Origin: Bacteroidaceae bacterium
Lineage (GTDB): Bacteria > Bacteroidota > Bacteroidia > Bacteroidales > Bacteroidaceae
Direction: 5' to 3'
DNA: 64,000 nucleotides
Assembly: GCA_016286165.1 (NCBI GenBank)
Contig: JAEESE010000010.1
Location: 1-64,000 of the forward strand
Below, one piece after another: positions 48,194-57,714 of this stretch. A program made the position numbers and the translations under genes. The number at the start of each line of letters is the position of its first letter. Position 1 is the stretch's first letter. Under the pieces are notes generated by a model. It saw only the letters and a program-made list of their open reading frames with translations. It was not told the origin of the DNA and made no database searches.

Positions 48194-49573
48194 ATGAAGA
48201 TCATCATAGCCGGAGCTGGGGCAGTAGGTTCACACCTCGCAGCTCTCCTCTCACAAGAGAACCACGACATAGTTCTCATCGATCCCGACGAGCAGAAACT
48301 CGCCACTGCAACCGATGGCCTCGATGTGATGACCCTCAACGTCTCACCCACAAGCATCAGCGGTCTCAAGGAAGCTGGCACTCAGCTGGCAGACCTCTTC
48401 ATTGCCGTGACGCCCTCCGAGACAAGGAACATGACATGCTGTATGCTTGCTCATTCCCTTGGAGCAAAGAAGACCGTGGCCCGTATCGACAACGAGGAAT
48501 ACCTTGTGCCCAAAAACACAGAGTTCTTCACTCACATGGGTATAGGCTCCATGATTTATCCTGAAGTGCTCGCTGCACAGGAGATAGTTGACGGTGTCCG
48601 ACGCTCATGGGTGAGGCAATGGTGGGAGGTACACGATGGAGCCCTCATCATACTAGGCATAAAGCTGCGCGAAGAGGCTGCAGCACTCTACGGACAAAAG
48701 CTCAAAGATCTCTGTCCTCCTGACGCACCTTACCATATCGTCGCCATCAAACGAGGCGACGACACCATCATCCCTGGCGGCTTCGATGAGCTCAAGCTTG
48801 GCGACATAGCTTATTTCATGACCAAGAAACTCAACGTGCCCAACATCCGTCAGCTCGTAGGCAAAGAGAGCTACCCTGATGTCAAGCGACTGATGATAAT
48901 GGGTGGCGGAAGGATTGCCGTTCAGACTTGTCACCTACTGCCCGACTACATGGATGTCAAGCTCATTGAGCGCGACGCTGAACGTTGCCGTAAGCTTGCC
49001 GAGTTGCTCGAGAACGAGAACGTACTTATCATCAATGGCGATGGTCGCGACACACAACTGCTCAACGAAGAGGGCATACGCCAGACTCAGGCTTTCTGCG
49101 CTCTCACGCCCGACACCGAAACAAATATTCTCGCATGCCTGGCTGCCAAACGTATGGGAATACGAAAGACGGTGGCCCTCGTCGAGAATACCGAATACAT
49201 CACCATGGCCGAGAAATTGGACATCGGCACCATCATCAACAAGAAAGCCATTGCAGCAAGTCGTATCTATCAGATGATGCTCGCAGCAGATGTCGCCAGC
49301 GTAAAGAGCCTGACCATTGCCGATGCCGATGTTGCCGAGTTCGATGCTGTTGAGGGAGCTCTCGTCACAAAGAAACCTGTCATGAAGCTAAACCTTCCCA
49401 AGGGCATTACCATTGGCGGCGTTGTACGCAATGGCGAGGGCATCCTCGTCAACGGTAGCACACAGATACAGCCTGGCGACCGCGTCGTAGTGTTCTCACG
49501 AACCGCCCTCTTCCATGACCTAGACCATTTCTTCCGCCGCCCCTCCAACCCCCTCACTTCCCTCTTCCATTAA
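48194..49573 (+). CDS. trkA: Trk potassium uptake regulator TrkA
   Basis: Cytoplasmic NAD-binding subunit that gates a TrkH-type potassium channel. 459 aa with two RCK units: MKIIIAGAGAVGSHLAALL with IDPDEQKL, and KRLMIMGGGRIAVQTCHLL with LIERDAER; each is followed by a TrkA_C segment (KLGDIAYFM and QPGDRVVVFS). The membrane partner TrkH is not in this window, although it is often adjacent. Follows dxs closely. Confidence 0.93.
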   Translation: MKIIIAGAGAVGSHLAALLSQENHDIVLIDPDEQKLATATDGLDVMTLNVSPTSISGLKEAGTQLADLFIAVTPSETRNMTCCMLAHSLGAKKTVARIDNEEYLVPKNTEFFTHMGIGSMIYPEVLAAQEIVDGVRRSWVRQWWEVHDGALIILGIKLREEAAALYGQKLKDLCPPDAPYHIVAIKRGDDTIIPGGFDELKLGDIAYFMTKKLNVPNIRQLVGKESYPDVKRLMIMGGGRIAVQTCHLLPDYMDVKLIERDAERCRKLAELLENENVLIINGDGRDTQLLNEEGIRQTQAFCALTPDTETNILACLAAKRMGIRKTVALVENTEYITMAEKLDIGTIINKKAIAASRIYQMMLAADVASVKSLTIADADVAEFDAVEGALVTKKPVMKLNLPKGITIGGVVRNGEGILVNGSTQIQPGDRVVVFSRTALFHDLDHFFRRPSNPLTSLFH

Positions 49574-49700
49574 CCCCAACACTAATTAATCATCAATCAT
49601 CGCTTCAATTGAGCTCCTTCAGCTACATTTAATTCATTAACTCGTCTAAATTAACAGACACTTTTAACCTCATCTAAATTATCAACATCTCAAATTAACC

Positions 49701-51992
49701 ATGCTTTTCAACAACCATCGGAGCCACAAAGCCCAGCGTTTCAACATTGGCTCCCCTCGCACCACATTCCATCGTTTCTGCCGCCGTGGTTATGCCGCCT
49801 TCGCCAGCCTCCATCGCGAGGTAAGCATTGGCATTCTCACCGTGGCAACACTCGCCAGCGTCAACCTGCCCAAGGTTCAGGCCTCCAATGTTACCCTTTC
49901 CTCTTCTGATACCCGCGTCACAACACCCGAGGGCTCTCCTGAAGGCATCATAGACGAGCACGACCTCTCTACAGTATCCGTTACCGGCACTCTCTCACCG
50001 TTGGCTACTCTGCAATCTGCGCGCATTGTCAACACCATAACCTCGCAACAAATCCAGGCTGCGGCGGCGCAGACCATCAACGACATTCTTAAGTTAGCCG
50101 TCGGCGTTGACGTCCGACAACGAGGCGGCTTTGGTATTCAAACGGACATCTCCATCGATGGGGGCACCTTCGATCAGATTACGATCCTTCTTAATGGCGT
50201 CAACATCACCTCACCTCACACAGGCCATCTCGCGGCCGATTTCCCTGTAAGCCTTTCAGACATTGAGCGCATCGAGATTCTCGAAGGTGCAGCCTCACGA
50301 GTCTATGGCGCTTCTGCCTTTGGAGGGGCTATCAATATTGTCACAAAAAGTCCGCACCAATCTTATAAGGCATTGCTTTCCAATAAGAGCGGGAAACTCT
50401 TAACCTTGGACGCCGGAGCCCACGGCGGCAGCTACGCGACCTTCGGTGGCGATGCCCGATTGGCAATCAGCAAAGCAAGTACCTCTCTTGCAGAAGGAGT
50501 TTGGTGCGGTTCCCTGTCCGCCACCTATCAACGCTCCGATGGCGCTACCGTCAACTCAGACTTCAGTCGTGGCAACGCTTACCTGCGCAGCGTCTACGAT
50601 GCGTCCGACTTCACCATCGACTTACAAGCCGGCTACAGCCAGAAGAGTTACGGAGCAAACACGTTCTATTCTGCGGCATATCCTAACCAGTATGAACGCA
50701 ACACCCGCATCATAACCTCTCTCGGAGCAGAGACCAAAGGACGCCTGCGCCTCCGTCCAGAGATATATTGGAACCGCCTCTACGATAACTTCGAACTCAT
50801 CCGCAACACCACCACTGGAGAGAATTTCCACCGCAGCGATGTACACGGGGCACGCCTCACTGCAAGCCTCGCATGGCTTGCCGGTCGCACATCCATAGGC
50901 GCTGACGTACGCGAAGAAGGCATCTACAGCACCTCCCTCGGTCATACCCTCACCAATCCTAAGCATTCCGCCCCCCTGCATTCCGCACCCATGCATCCCG
51001 CACCCTTGCATTCCGCCCCCATGCGTCTCGCCCCCATGCGTCTCGCCCCCATGCGTCTCGCCGCCGGCGGTTTGCCCGCCGGCACCTCTTACACCCATCA
51101 CGACAGCCGCACTAACCTCAGCTTCAACGTAGAGCACACCGTCCTCCTCTCCCAGTTCACCCTCAGCGCGGGCCTCCTTGCCAACATGAACACCCGCTTC
51201 GACAGCCACCTCCAGTTCTATCCTGGGGTTGACATGTCCTATCGCCCATCATCCAGCTGGCGCATCTTCGCCTCCTACAACAAAGGTTTCCGCCTTCCCA
51301 CCTTCACCGATCTCTACTACAAATCACCTACGCACGAAGGTAACCAAGGCATGCGTGCCGAAGAGAGCCACAGTTTCCAACTCGGTTTCCAAAACAACTA
51401 TCAACTATCAACTGTCAACTATCAACTCCAGGCAAAAGCCTTCTACCATCGTGGCACTAACATGATCGACTGGGTTATGTACTCTGCCGACGATGTCTTC
51501 CACAGTGCCAACTTCAACCTCGACAACATGGGCATTTCAACCCATGTCAGCTGTCAACTGTCGACTGTCAACTGCCAGCTATCCTACGCCTTCATACACC
51601 AGCACCGCCGTGATGCTTCACCCATTTACAAGTCCAACTACGCCATGGAGTATCTGCGCCACAAAATAGTTGCTTCACTCGACCACCCCATCTTCGTCCG
51701 CAAAGCTCCAACCAACTCAGGAAAAGCGAGGAATAAGGCTCTCACTGCCTGCTGGACCCTCAGATGGCAAGACCGCATGGGCAGTTATATTCTCTACACC
51801 GATGCCAAGTCCACCGGTCAGCTTGTGTCTTACAAGCCATATGCCACACTCGACCTCAAGATACGATGGAGTGAACCTCATTACGAATTATGGGTAGAAG
51901 GCACGAACCTCACCAATCACCGTTATTACGATCTCGGCAACATTCCCCAACCAGGTCTCATCATCCTTGCAGGCACACGTGTACTACTATAG
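49701..51992 (+). CDS. TonB-dependent outer-membrane receptor
   Basis: 763 aa. The unusual N-terminus (FCRRGYAAFASLHREVSIGILTVATL) matches the style of BtuB-like Bacteroidota receptors, then a plug domain: VTGTLSPLATLQSARIVNTITSQQ, LKLAVGVDVRQRGGFGIQTDISIDGG, ILLNGVNI and RIEILEGAASRVYGASAFGGAINIVT. The rest is a beta-barrel ending ... RYYDLGNIPQPGL with a hydrophobic last strand. No cobalamin riboswitch was recognised in the 127 nt upstream. Three repeat-derived inserts lie in barrel loops: a 15-bp tandem array (residues about 422-460) and two QLSTVNxQLS peptides (about 566-576 and 617-627). Substrate unknown; vitamin B12 or a metal chelate is possible. Confidence 0.87.
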   Translation: MLFNNHRSHKAQRFNIGSPRTTFHRFCRRGYAAFASLHREVSIGILTVATLASVNLPKVQASNVTLSSSDTRVTTPEGSPEGIIDEHDLSTVSVTGTLSPLATLQSARIVNTITSQQIQAAAAQTINDILKLAVGVDVRQRGGFGIQTDISIDGGTFDQITILLNGVNITSPHTGHLAADFPVSLSDIERIEILEGAASRVYGASAFGGAINIVTKSPHQSYKALLSNKSGKLLTLDAGAHGGSYATFGGDARLAISKASTSLAEGVWCGSLSATYQRSDGATVNSDFSRGNAYLRSVYDASDFTIDLQAGYSQKSYGANTFYSAAYPNQYERNTRIITSLGAETKGRLRLRPEIYWNRLYDNFELIRNTTTGENFHRSDVHGARLTASLAWLAGRTSIGADVREEGIYSTSLGHTLTNPKHSAPLHSAPMHPAPLHSAPMRLAPMRLAPMRLAAGGLPAGTSYTHHDSRTNLSFNVEHTVLLSQFTLSAGLLANMNTRFDSHLQFYPGVDMSYRPSSSWRIFASYNKGFRLPTFTDLYYKSPTHEGNQGMRAEESHSFQLGFQNNYQLSTVNYQLQAKAFYHRGTNMIDWVMYSADDVFHSANFNLDNMGISTHVSCQLSTVNCQLSYAFIHQHRRDASPIYKSNYAMEYLRHKIVASLDHPIFVRKAPTNSGKARNKALTACWTLRWQDRMGSYILYTDAKSTGQLVSYKPYATLDLKIRWSEPHYELWVEGTNLTNHRYYDLGNIPQPGLIILAGTRVLL
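50964..51083 (+). repeat. 15-bp tandem repeat with adjoining palindrome, inside the TonB receptor gene
   Basis: Seven in-frame 15-bp units start at 50964 (CATTCCGCCCCCATG type, later CGTCTCGCCCCCATG), encoding HSAPL, HSAPM, HPAPL, HSAPM, RLAPM, RLAPM and a diverged last unit to 51068. A palindrome GCCGGCGG/CCGCCGGC (51063-51070, 51076-51083) overlaps the end. The array would form a proline-rich surface loop and can change length by slippage without shifting the frame. Confidence 0.85.
51395..51580 (+). repeat. Two copies of a TCAACTGTCAACT-type repeat in coding DNA
   Basis: Clusters of TATCAACT/TGTCAACT units at 51395-51427 and 51547-51580 are read in frame as QLSTVNYQL and QLSTVNCQL. The same unit in inverse orientation encodes the C-terminus of the GT4 protein at 21810-21850. 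Confidence 0.7.
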
Positions 51993-52140
51993 GAATGGAC
52001 TTTTCGAAACCAATTTTAATGAATTTTTTAACTGCCACATCATAAAGCTATCGCAATATCTTAAATTCAGTTAATATATTACCACGCAAAACAGCTCTTT
52101 GTTAAAAGATATTAAGCTAAGGTAAATTAATCGTGTTCTC
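51993..52140. other. Intergenic region before the fimbrial locus
   Basis: AT-rich, without an ORF. No terminator hairpin is obvious after the TonB receptor gene. Confidence 0.4.
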
Positions 52141-52173
52141 TTTGTATTTTTTAATAGAAACAAAGTATCTTTG
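52141..52173 (+). promoter_or_regulatory. Complete -33/-7 promoter of the fimbrial operon
   Basis: TTTG at 52141-52144 and TATCTTTG at 52166-52173 are spaced 21 nt apart, a good fit to the Bacteroidota promoter. Transcription would begin near 52178, giving a leader of about 67 nt before the DUF3575 gene. Confidence 0.75.
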
Positions 52174-52244
52174 CAGTGTCTTTTTAGGCCGTATTGTGCC
52201 AATATCTTACGTAACTAGTTCACTCTCACAACAACTCAAGAGAT

Positions 52245-52841
52245 ATGAAGTATAGGAAAACACTTCGGACAATCATTTCAGCCGCCCTCATGTTATGCAT
52301 GAATTCCGTGACTGCGTCCGCACAGACATTCGTCGTGAAGAACAACTTGCTCTACGACGCAACGCTAACACCCAATCTCGGCTTTGAAGGTGCCGTAGCT
52401 CCTCGTTGGACTATAGGTCTCAATGGTGGTTTCAACCCCTGGAAGCATCCCTATAGCGACAAAGAGAAGCAGTTGCGACACGTCTTCATCTCACCTGAAG
52501 CACGTTATTGGTTCTGCTCCACGTTCGCCGGTCACTTCATCGGCATGAACGCTGCTTACAGTCACTTCAACATTGCCAAGCAGGGCAAGCCACTCAGCTG
52601 GCTCTACAAGGACATCGACGCCCATCGCTATCAGGGCGACATGGTTGCCGCCGGAGCTTTCTACGGCTACTCATGGATCTTGTCCAACCGTTGGAGCCTT
52701 GAAGCAGAGATTGGCGCCGATGTAGGCTATGCATGGTGGAAGAAATACCCGTGTGCACACTGCGGTGTCGAGATCGAGAAGACCAGCAAGCCTTTCGTAA
52801 TGCCGAAGGCTGGTATCAACATTGTCTTCAACATTAAATAA
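52245..52841 (+). CDS. DUF3575 outer-membrane-type protein
   Basis: 198 aa with signal peptide ending near VTASAQ. The DUF3575 hallmark FVVKNNLLYDATLTPNLGFE opens the mature protein; the remainder alternates beta strands (GFNPWKHPY, FISPEARYWF, RWSLEAEIGADVGYAWW) as in a small barrel. DUF3575 genes regularly accompany FimA/Mfa-type fimbrial clusters in Bacteroidales and may help export or assembly. First gene of the operon. Confidence 0.85.
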   Translation: MKYRKTLRTIISAALMLCMNSVTASAQTFVVKNNLLYDATLTPNLGFEGAVAPRWTIGLNGGFNPWKHPYSDKEKQLRHVFISPEARYWFCSTFAGHFIGMNAAYSHFNIAKQGKPLSWLYKDIDAHRYQGDMVAAGAFYGYSWILSNRWSLEAEIGADVGYAWWKKYPCAHCGVEIEKTSKPFVMPKAGINIVFNIK

Positions 52842-52913
52842 TCTACGCATCCACGCGCGTACATTATATTATATATAAGTATTCATACAACCGATATCAT
52901 ACGAAGCAACGAT

Positions 52914-54323
52914 ATGAAAAAGTTGACAATCATAGCTGCAGCACTACTCACTGCCGGCGCAGCAAGCGCTCAGCAGCCCACGGTAACCACCGAGAACCGT
53001 ATGGGTGAGCTCATCGTGCATTACACCACACCGCTTAAGCAGCCCAGCCTCGACTATGCAACCATCCTCACGCCCATGCTCTGCGGACAGACAGACACTC
53101 TCCGTCTTGAGCCTTATGTGGTGCGCGGACGTCGCAATGCCAAGAAGCTGAAGCGCTACATTGCTCTCAACCACCTCGGCGAGGTGCCCGAATATATGCC
53201 CGCCAAGGAAGCCCCCGAGACCATTGAAGGCACTTTCACCGTGCCCATCAGCAAATATCCTTGGGCTGCCAAGGGTCCTCTGACTTTCGCCACCCAGACC
53301 GAATGCGAGGGTTGCTGCAAGAGCGAGATAGTGGACTTCAGCCAGTCCAACCCATTCGCCTACAAGGTGCCGTTTGCACCCATCTACGGTTTCGTACCCG
53401 ACAACACAGGTAAGGCAGGCGCCCTCGAGAAGGACTTCCCCGTGCTCGAGCACATCAGCAAGTACCGTCCATACGACAACTCACGCATCCTGCGCAAGGA
53501 GAAAGGTGCTCTCTATGTGCACTTCCCGCTCGACAAGATCACTCTGCGTCGCGACTTCCGCGACAACGACTGGCGTCTTGACCGCATCTGCGACATCACC
53601 AGCCAGATCATGGCCGATAGCACATCCAATGTGCAGAAGATTCAAATCATCGGTATGGCCTCCATCGAAGGCACCGTGGATCACAACCACTGGCTCGCCC
53701 AGGGTCGTGGCAAGGCTCTTAAGGATTATGTCCGCAAGCAGGTTCCTTCTGTCACCGACGCTATGTTCGACGTTGCCGACGGCTGTGAGGCTTGGAGCGA
53801 GTTCCGCGACCAGCTCAACGACGTGCGTCTCCTCAAGCAGGGCCAGCGCCTCGATGCTAAGGCTCTCGGTGTAGAAGCCTATGACCTCAGCCTCACCGAC
53901 GAAGACCTCGCACAGATTACCGTTGAGGAAATCGACAAGTGCATCAACATCATTGACACAGAGTCCAACCTCGACCGTCGTGAGAAACTCGTACGCCAGC
54001 TCAACGGTGGCAAGACATACCGCTTCATGCAGCGCACCCTTCTTGCCGACCAGCGTAACTCCGGTTACCTCCGCATCTACTGGGATTACATCCCCGACGA
54101 GGCAGCCAAGCGTATCAACGCCGCCATCGAACTTATGCAGAAGGGCGACTACGCAGCAGCTCTCCCACGCCTCATGGCAGAGAAGAATGACCCGCGCGCA
54201 TGGAATGCCATCGGTTGCTGCCAGGCTATGACCGGCAACGAGGCTGAAGCCATCAACTGGTTCAAGAAGGCCGTGGAGCAGGGCAATCAGGACGCTGTCA
54301 AGAACCTCCAACAGTTGCAATAA
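52914..54323 (+). CDS. DUF3868 protein with C-terminal TPR-like region
   Basis: 469 aa, signal peptide MKKLTIIAAALLTAGAASAQ. The N-terminal DUF3868 part covers the first about 200 residues (LRLEPYVVRGRRNAKKLKRY, IPISKYPW-type segment). A middle part (VQKIQIIGMASIEGTVDHNHWLAQGRGKALKDYV) resembles an OmpA-like peptidoglycan-binding/OmpA C domain. The end (AAIELMQKGDYAAALPRL ... GNEAEAINWFKKAVEQGNQDA) looks like one to two TPR units. Probably an envelope assembly or anchoring partner of the pili. Follows the DUF3575 gene by 72 nt. Confidence 0.82.
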   Translation: MKKLTIIAAALLTAGAASAQQPTVTTENRMGELIVHYTTPLKQPSLDYATILTPMLCGQTDTLRLEPYVVRGRRNAKKLKRYIALNHLGEVPEYMPAKEAPETIEGTFTVPISKYPWAAKGPLTFATQTECEGCCKSEIVDFSQSNPFAYKVPFAPIYGFVPDNTGKAGALEKDFPVLEHISKYRPYDNSRILRKEKGALYVHFPLDKITLRRDFRDNDWRLDRICDITSQIMADSTSNVQKIQIIGMASIEGTVDHNHWLAQGRGKALKDYVRKQVPSVTDAMFDVADGCEAWSEFRDQLNDVRLLKQGQRLDAKALGVEAYDLSLTDEDLAQITVEEIDKCINIIDTESNLDRREKLVRQLNGGKTYRFMQRTLLADQRNSGYLRIYWDYIPDEAAKRINAAIELMQKGDYAAALPRLMAEKNDPRAWNAIGCCQAMTGNEAEAINWFKKAVEQGNQDAVKNLQQLQ

Positions 54324-54423
54324 GCCACAACATTAAATACAATAAAACAAAGTAGACAAAACTTTAAGAGAGAAACAAACCAAATTATTAATTAACCCTT
54401 TTTATTAACAAATCAATTTACAA

Positions 54424-56166
54424 ATGAAAAAGTATCTTGTATTTGGAATCATGGGTGCTCTCGCACTCGGATTCACCGCTTGCTCCTCAGAGGAGGAAGT
54501 GGCTGCTAACCCCACCTTCGACGGCAAGGCTGTGAAGACTGAGTTCGCTCTCAACCTCCCCAGCAAGCTCGCTACCCGTCAGCAGATTGCTGTCACTCAG
54601 GACGACGGCAGCTTCCGTGGCATCAACGAGCTCTATGTAGCTCCCTTCGCAACTGCTAAGCAGGCTGACCTGAACCCCGTCAAGGCTACCGACGTTAAGG
54701 CTGGCGACATCACCCTGGCTACCTTCACAGCTTTCGACCACGCTGCTGCTCAGGACAAGTGGTACAACGACATCACCGTACCCGTTGGAACCAACGCTTT
54801 CCTCGTGTATGCTAAGCCGACTGTTAATGGTACTGACGCTCAGAACGGCAAGCTCACCATGAGCGCTACTGATCCCTTCGCAGCTCTTTCAGACCTCAAG
54901 TTCGAGCTCGCTCCCATCGACGAGACTTATGACATCGCTACCGAAGGTCAGGCTATCACCGACGCTCTCACAGCTCTCGCTGCTACCGAAGGTGTTCCTT
55001 CTGCAGGTGTTGCTGCTTGCAAGTGGAGTGAAGTTCAGGCTGCTGACAACCAGCTCTATGCTGAGCTCTATGCAAACTTCGCTAGCCTCAAGGCCGGTTC
55101 CGCTACCGACGTTAAGGCTTACCTCGAGACTCAGCTGAAGCCCGCCCTCCTCAAGAACACTGGCGACGCTACCAACGGTATCGACGTTAAGCTCGCTGCT
55201 GCTGTCGAGACAGCTATCGCTGCTATCCCCGCCACATTCCCGAAGGCTGGTATTCCTGACGGTGCTGCTGTTCTGAAGTGCGAGAATGGTGTATTCAGCT
55301 TCGTTACCTCTGACTTCATCACTGGTGAGAAGTGGGGTGCTAACGCATTCACTTATCCCGCAGAGCTCTGGTATGTTGCTAACACCGGTATCCGCGCTGA
55401 CAATGCAATCCAGTCAACCAATGTTGGTACTCAGAAGTGGAACGAGTTCATCGGCACCGCTTACAACAGCGCTAACACAATGGTTAAGGCCAGCACTCAG
55501 TCTGTAGCTCTCGTTAATCCTCTCCAGTATGGTGTTGCTAACCTCGAGACAAAGATCAAGTTCGAAGCTCCTAACCTCGTTGTTACAAAGACTGTCGTTG
55601 AGAATCAGGCTACTGGCGTTACCACAGAAGAGACTGTTGAGTCTGTTGACGTAACAAAGCTCACCCTCAATGGTATCCTCGTTGGCGACCAGAAGAATGT
55701 TAACTGGCAGTTCAAGCCCGCAGCTGACGCTAGCGCAGTTGTTGTCTATGACACCGACCTCATCAAGAAGACCTTCGACGCTACTGACTTCCAGACCGCT
55801 TCTCAGACTCTCGTTCTCGAGACCGAGGAGACTCAGGAATTTGTTAACGTTGCTCTTGAGTTCATTAACGAGACTGGTGCTGCATTCACAGGTAAGGACG
55901 GTATCGTTCCCGCTGGTGCTAAGTTCTACCTCATCGGTAAGCTCGACATCTCTGCAGCTGGCAAGAACTGGACAACCGAGACCACTGGCAACAAGAAGCT
56001 GATCTTCGAGCAGGACTTCAAGACCATTGCTAAGTTCCTCATCAAGAAGCTTCAGGGCACTGCTTACAACACTATTCCTGACCTCCGCTCACCGAAGCTC
56101 GAGCTCGGTCTGAGTGTTGACCTCGAATGGCAGGCTGGTTACGAGTTTGACCTCACTGTTGAATAA
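54424..56166 (+). CDS. Major fimbrillin-like lipoprotein (FimA/Mfa1 family)
   Basis: 580 aa. Lipoprotein signal with lipobox GFTAC, Cys20, then SSEEE. Mature part starts with a region ending ATRQ (Arg52), a typical site for trimming of FimA/Mfa1-type pilins before donor-strand assembly, followed by FRGINELYVAPF, a family signature. Codon use is strikingly biased to GCT, GTT, CTC and AAG compared with neighbours, consistent with very high expression. A rho-independent terminator follows, so it may have the most abundant transcript. Similar in design to the 600-aa protein at 57715 (shared TRQ..AVTQ and WY-type blocks). Confidence 0.85.
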   Translation: MKKYLVFGIMGALALGFTACSSEEEVAANPTFDGKAVKTEFALNLPSKLATRQQIAVTQDDGSFRGINELYVAPFATAKQADLNPVKATDVKAGDITLATFTAFDHAAAQDKWYNDITVPVGTNAFLVYAKPTVNGTDAQNGKLTMSATDPFAALSDLKFELAPIDETYDIATEGQAITDALTALAATEGVPSAGVAACKWSEVQAADNQLYAELYANFASLKAGSATDVKAYLETQLKPALLKNTGDATNGIDVKLAAAVETAIAAIPATFPKAGIPDGAAVLKCENGVFSFVTSDFITGEKWGANAFTYPAELWYVANTGIRADNAIQSTNVGTQKWNEFIGTAYNSANTMVKASTQSVALVNPLQYGVANLETKIKFEAPNLVVTKTVVENQATGVTTEETVESVDVTKLTLNGILVGDQKNVNWQFKPAADASAVVVYDTDLIKKTFDATDFQTASQTLVLETEETQEFVNVALEFINETGAAFTGKDGIVPAGAKFYLIGKLDISAAGKNWTTETTGNKKLIFEQDFKTIAKFLIKKLQGTAYNTIPDLRSPKLELGLSVDLEWQAGYEFDLTVE

Positions 56167-56188
56167 TTCAACATCATCACATTCATAT

Positions 56189-56240
56189 CCTGCGCCCGGG
56201 GCCACGTGCCTCAGCGCCCGACCTCGGGCGCAGGCTTTTT
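56189..56240 (+). terminator. Rho-independent terminator after the pilin gene
   Basis: CCTGCGCCCG (56189-56198) pairs with CGGGCGCAGG (56225-56234), then TTTTT at 56236-56240. It may reduce read-through to the anchor gene, giving pilin excess. Confidence 0.8.
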
Positions 56241-56323
56241 AAAAAACTTTTCTTTACAACAATTTTCCTCCTTTAAGGCAAGCTACAACGACGTAGCCCC
56301 CGAAACTAAATATTTCTAAGATA

Positions 56324-57598
56324 ATGAAACGAAACTGGAAGAGAAACGCCCTCATCGTATGCTGTCTGTCCGCCCTCGCGCTGAATCAGACCGCCTGCAG
56401 TGTCATCGACGAAGACACCGACGATTGCCGTGCCGAGTATGATGCCACTTACGAGCTCCACCTCATCACCAACGAGGAGCACGAGATTAACCGTGTGCTG
56501 GGCGATGGCTCCGAAGTCGCCATGCCACTCCGCAATGAAATCGCCGATGCACTCCGCGAACACCTTAAGGATGTCTTCGGCTACAAGGGACGCGATCTCG
56601 ACCTCTCGTTCTATGACCTTAATGGCTTCCTGGCACGCACACACCAGGAAGAGCACAACATGGAAGGCCAACCCGTGAAGCACGTCTATCTCTCACTGCC
56701 CGTAGGCGAGTATCGTCACGTAGCCGCCGCCAATATCAAAGACAATGGCGAGGCGTCGTTCTACAGATACGACCAGAACTGGCATGAAGCAGCCCTCAAG
56801 CTCTCGCTCGACGGACCGGCTCCCCTCTTCGACGGCAGCTTTACGCCCTCATTCGGATTCCCGTGGCAGGAAGGCATTGACCGCGACCTGCCCTCCGACT
56901 ATATCCCCGCTACATCCGTAGGCAGCATGCGCACTGGCATGTTCACCGGACGTCGCGACCTCATCTCACCCTCATACGGTTCCTATAAGGAATACAACGA
57001 ACTGAAGGTGCGCAACGAGTACACCTTCACACAACCTCTCTACATCGCCAACAGCGCCGCAGCAATCATCCTCGATCCTCGCTCGGCTAAGTTCTCTGAT
57101 GTTCAGGTTTTCACCACCGGCTTTGCAACACGTTTCACGCCGGCTGATAGTGTATACCACTTCGACGAGCTCCCCTTGGTTAAGGCTGAGACCGTCAAAC
57201 TCAACAATACTCCTTGGATGTGCTTCTGCACAGTCAACTTCCCCTCACGCGAAGCTAACCGCCAGCAGTCTATGGCTCCCACACGTGCCGATGTCAGAAT
57301 GGGATTGGACAACAGCGACAACCCACCCTATCGCATCGATACCGATGAGCCTTTCCTCTATGAGGATTGTGGCAAGAACATCTGGCGCTATGAAGTATAC
57401 GTGAAGCTGAAGGACGCGAAGGAGAGCGTAACACGTACAGTGCTCAATATCCGTCACCCGCTGCGTGCCGGACAGCTTAAGATCATCAAGGCTTACATCG
57501 ACGACCAGGGTGTCATCCGTCTCTACGATACCGAGCTTGGCGTTGCCGTTGACCTCCAGTGGCAGACAGGCTGGATCTTCAACCCAGTGATTGGGTAA
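56324..57598 (+). CDS. FimB/Mfa2-like fimbrial anchor lipoprotein
   Basis: 424 aa. N-terminal lipoprotein-like signal ending LNQTAC, Cys25, followed by SVIDEDTDDC as in Mfa2/FimB anchors that fix the pilus base in the outer membrane and limit its length. Next come YELHLITNEEHEI, DLDLSFYDLNGFL and, at the end, LKIIKAYIDDQGVIRLYDTELGVAVDLQW. The lipobox lacks a hydrophobic residue at -3, so lipidation is probable but not certain. Lies after the terminator that follows the pilin gene. Confidence 0.8.
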   Translation: MKRNWKRNALIVCCLSALALNQTACSVIDEDTDDCRAEYDATYELHLITNEEHEINRVLGDGSEVAMPLRNEIADALREHLKDVFGYKGRDLDLSFYDLNGFLARTHQEEHNMEGQPVKHVYLSLPVGEYRHVAAANIKDNGEASFYRYDQNWHEAALKLSLDGPAPLFDGSFTPSFGFPWQEGIDRDLPSDYIPATSVGSMRTGMFTGRRDLISPSYGSYKEYNELKVRNEYTFTQPLYIANSAAAIILDPRSAKFSDVQVFTTGFATRFTPADSVYHFDELPLVKAETVKLNNTPWMCFCTVNFPSREANRQQSMAPTRADVRMGLDNSDNPPYRIDTDEPFLYEDCGKNIWRYEVYVKLKDAKESVTRTVLNIRHPLRAGQLKIIKAYIDDQGVIRLYDTELGVAVDLQWQTGWIFNPVIG

Positions 57599-57714
57599 AA
57601 TTAGATTAAAGATTAAGGATTAAAGATTAGGGGTTGATACCAATCTTAAGTCTGGGAAAAAATAGTCATAGAAATCAATAAATTATTCTTCAATTTTCAA
57701 TATTTCATTTGATT

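Noticed and set aside
49574..49700. Cobalamin riboswitch before the BtuB-like receptor
   Set aside because: The 127-nt gap is AT-rich with short direct repeats and lacks a B12-box-like segment or the needed length.
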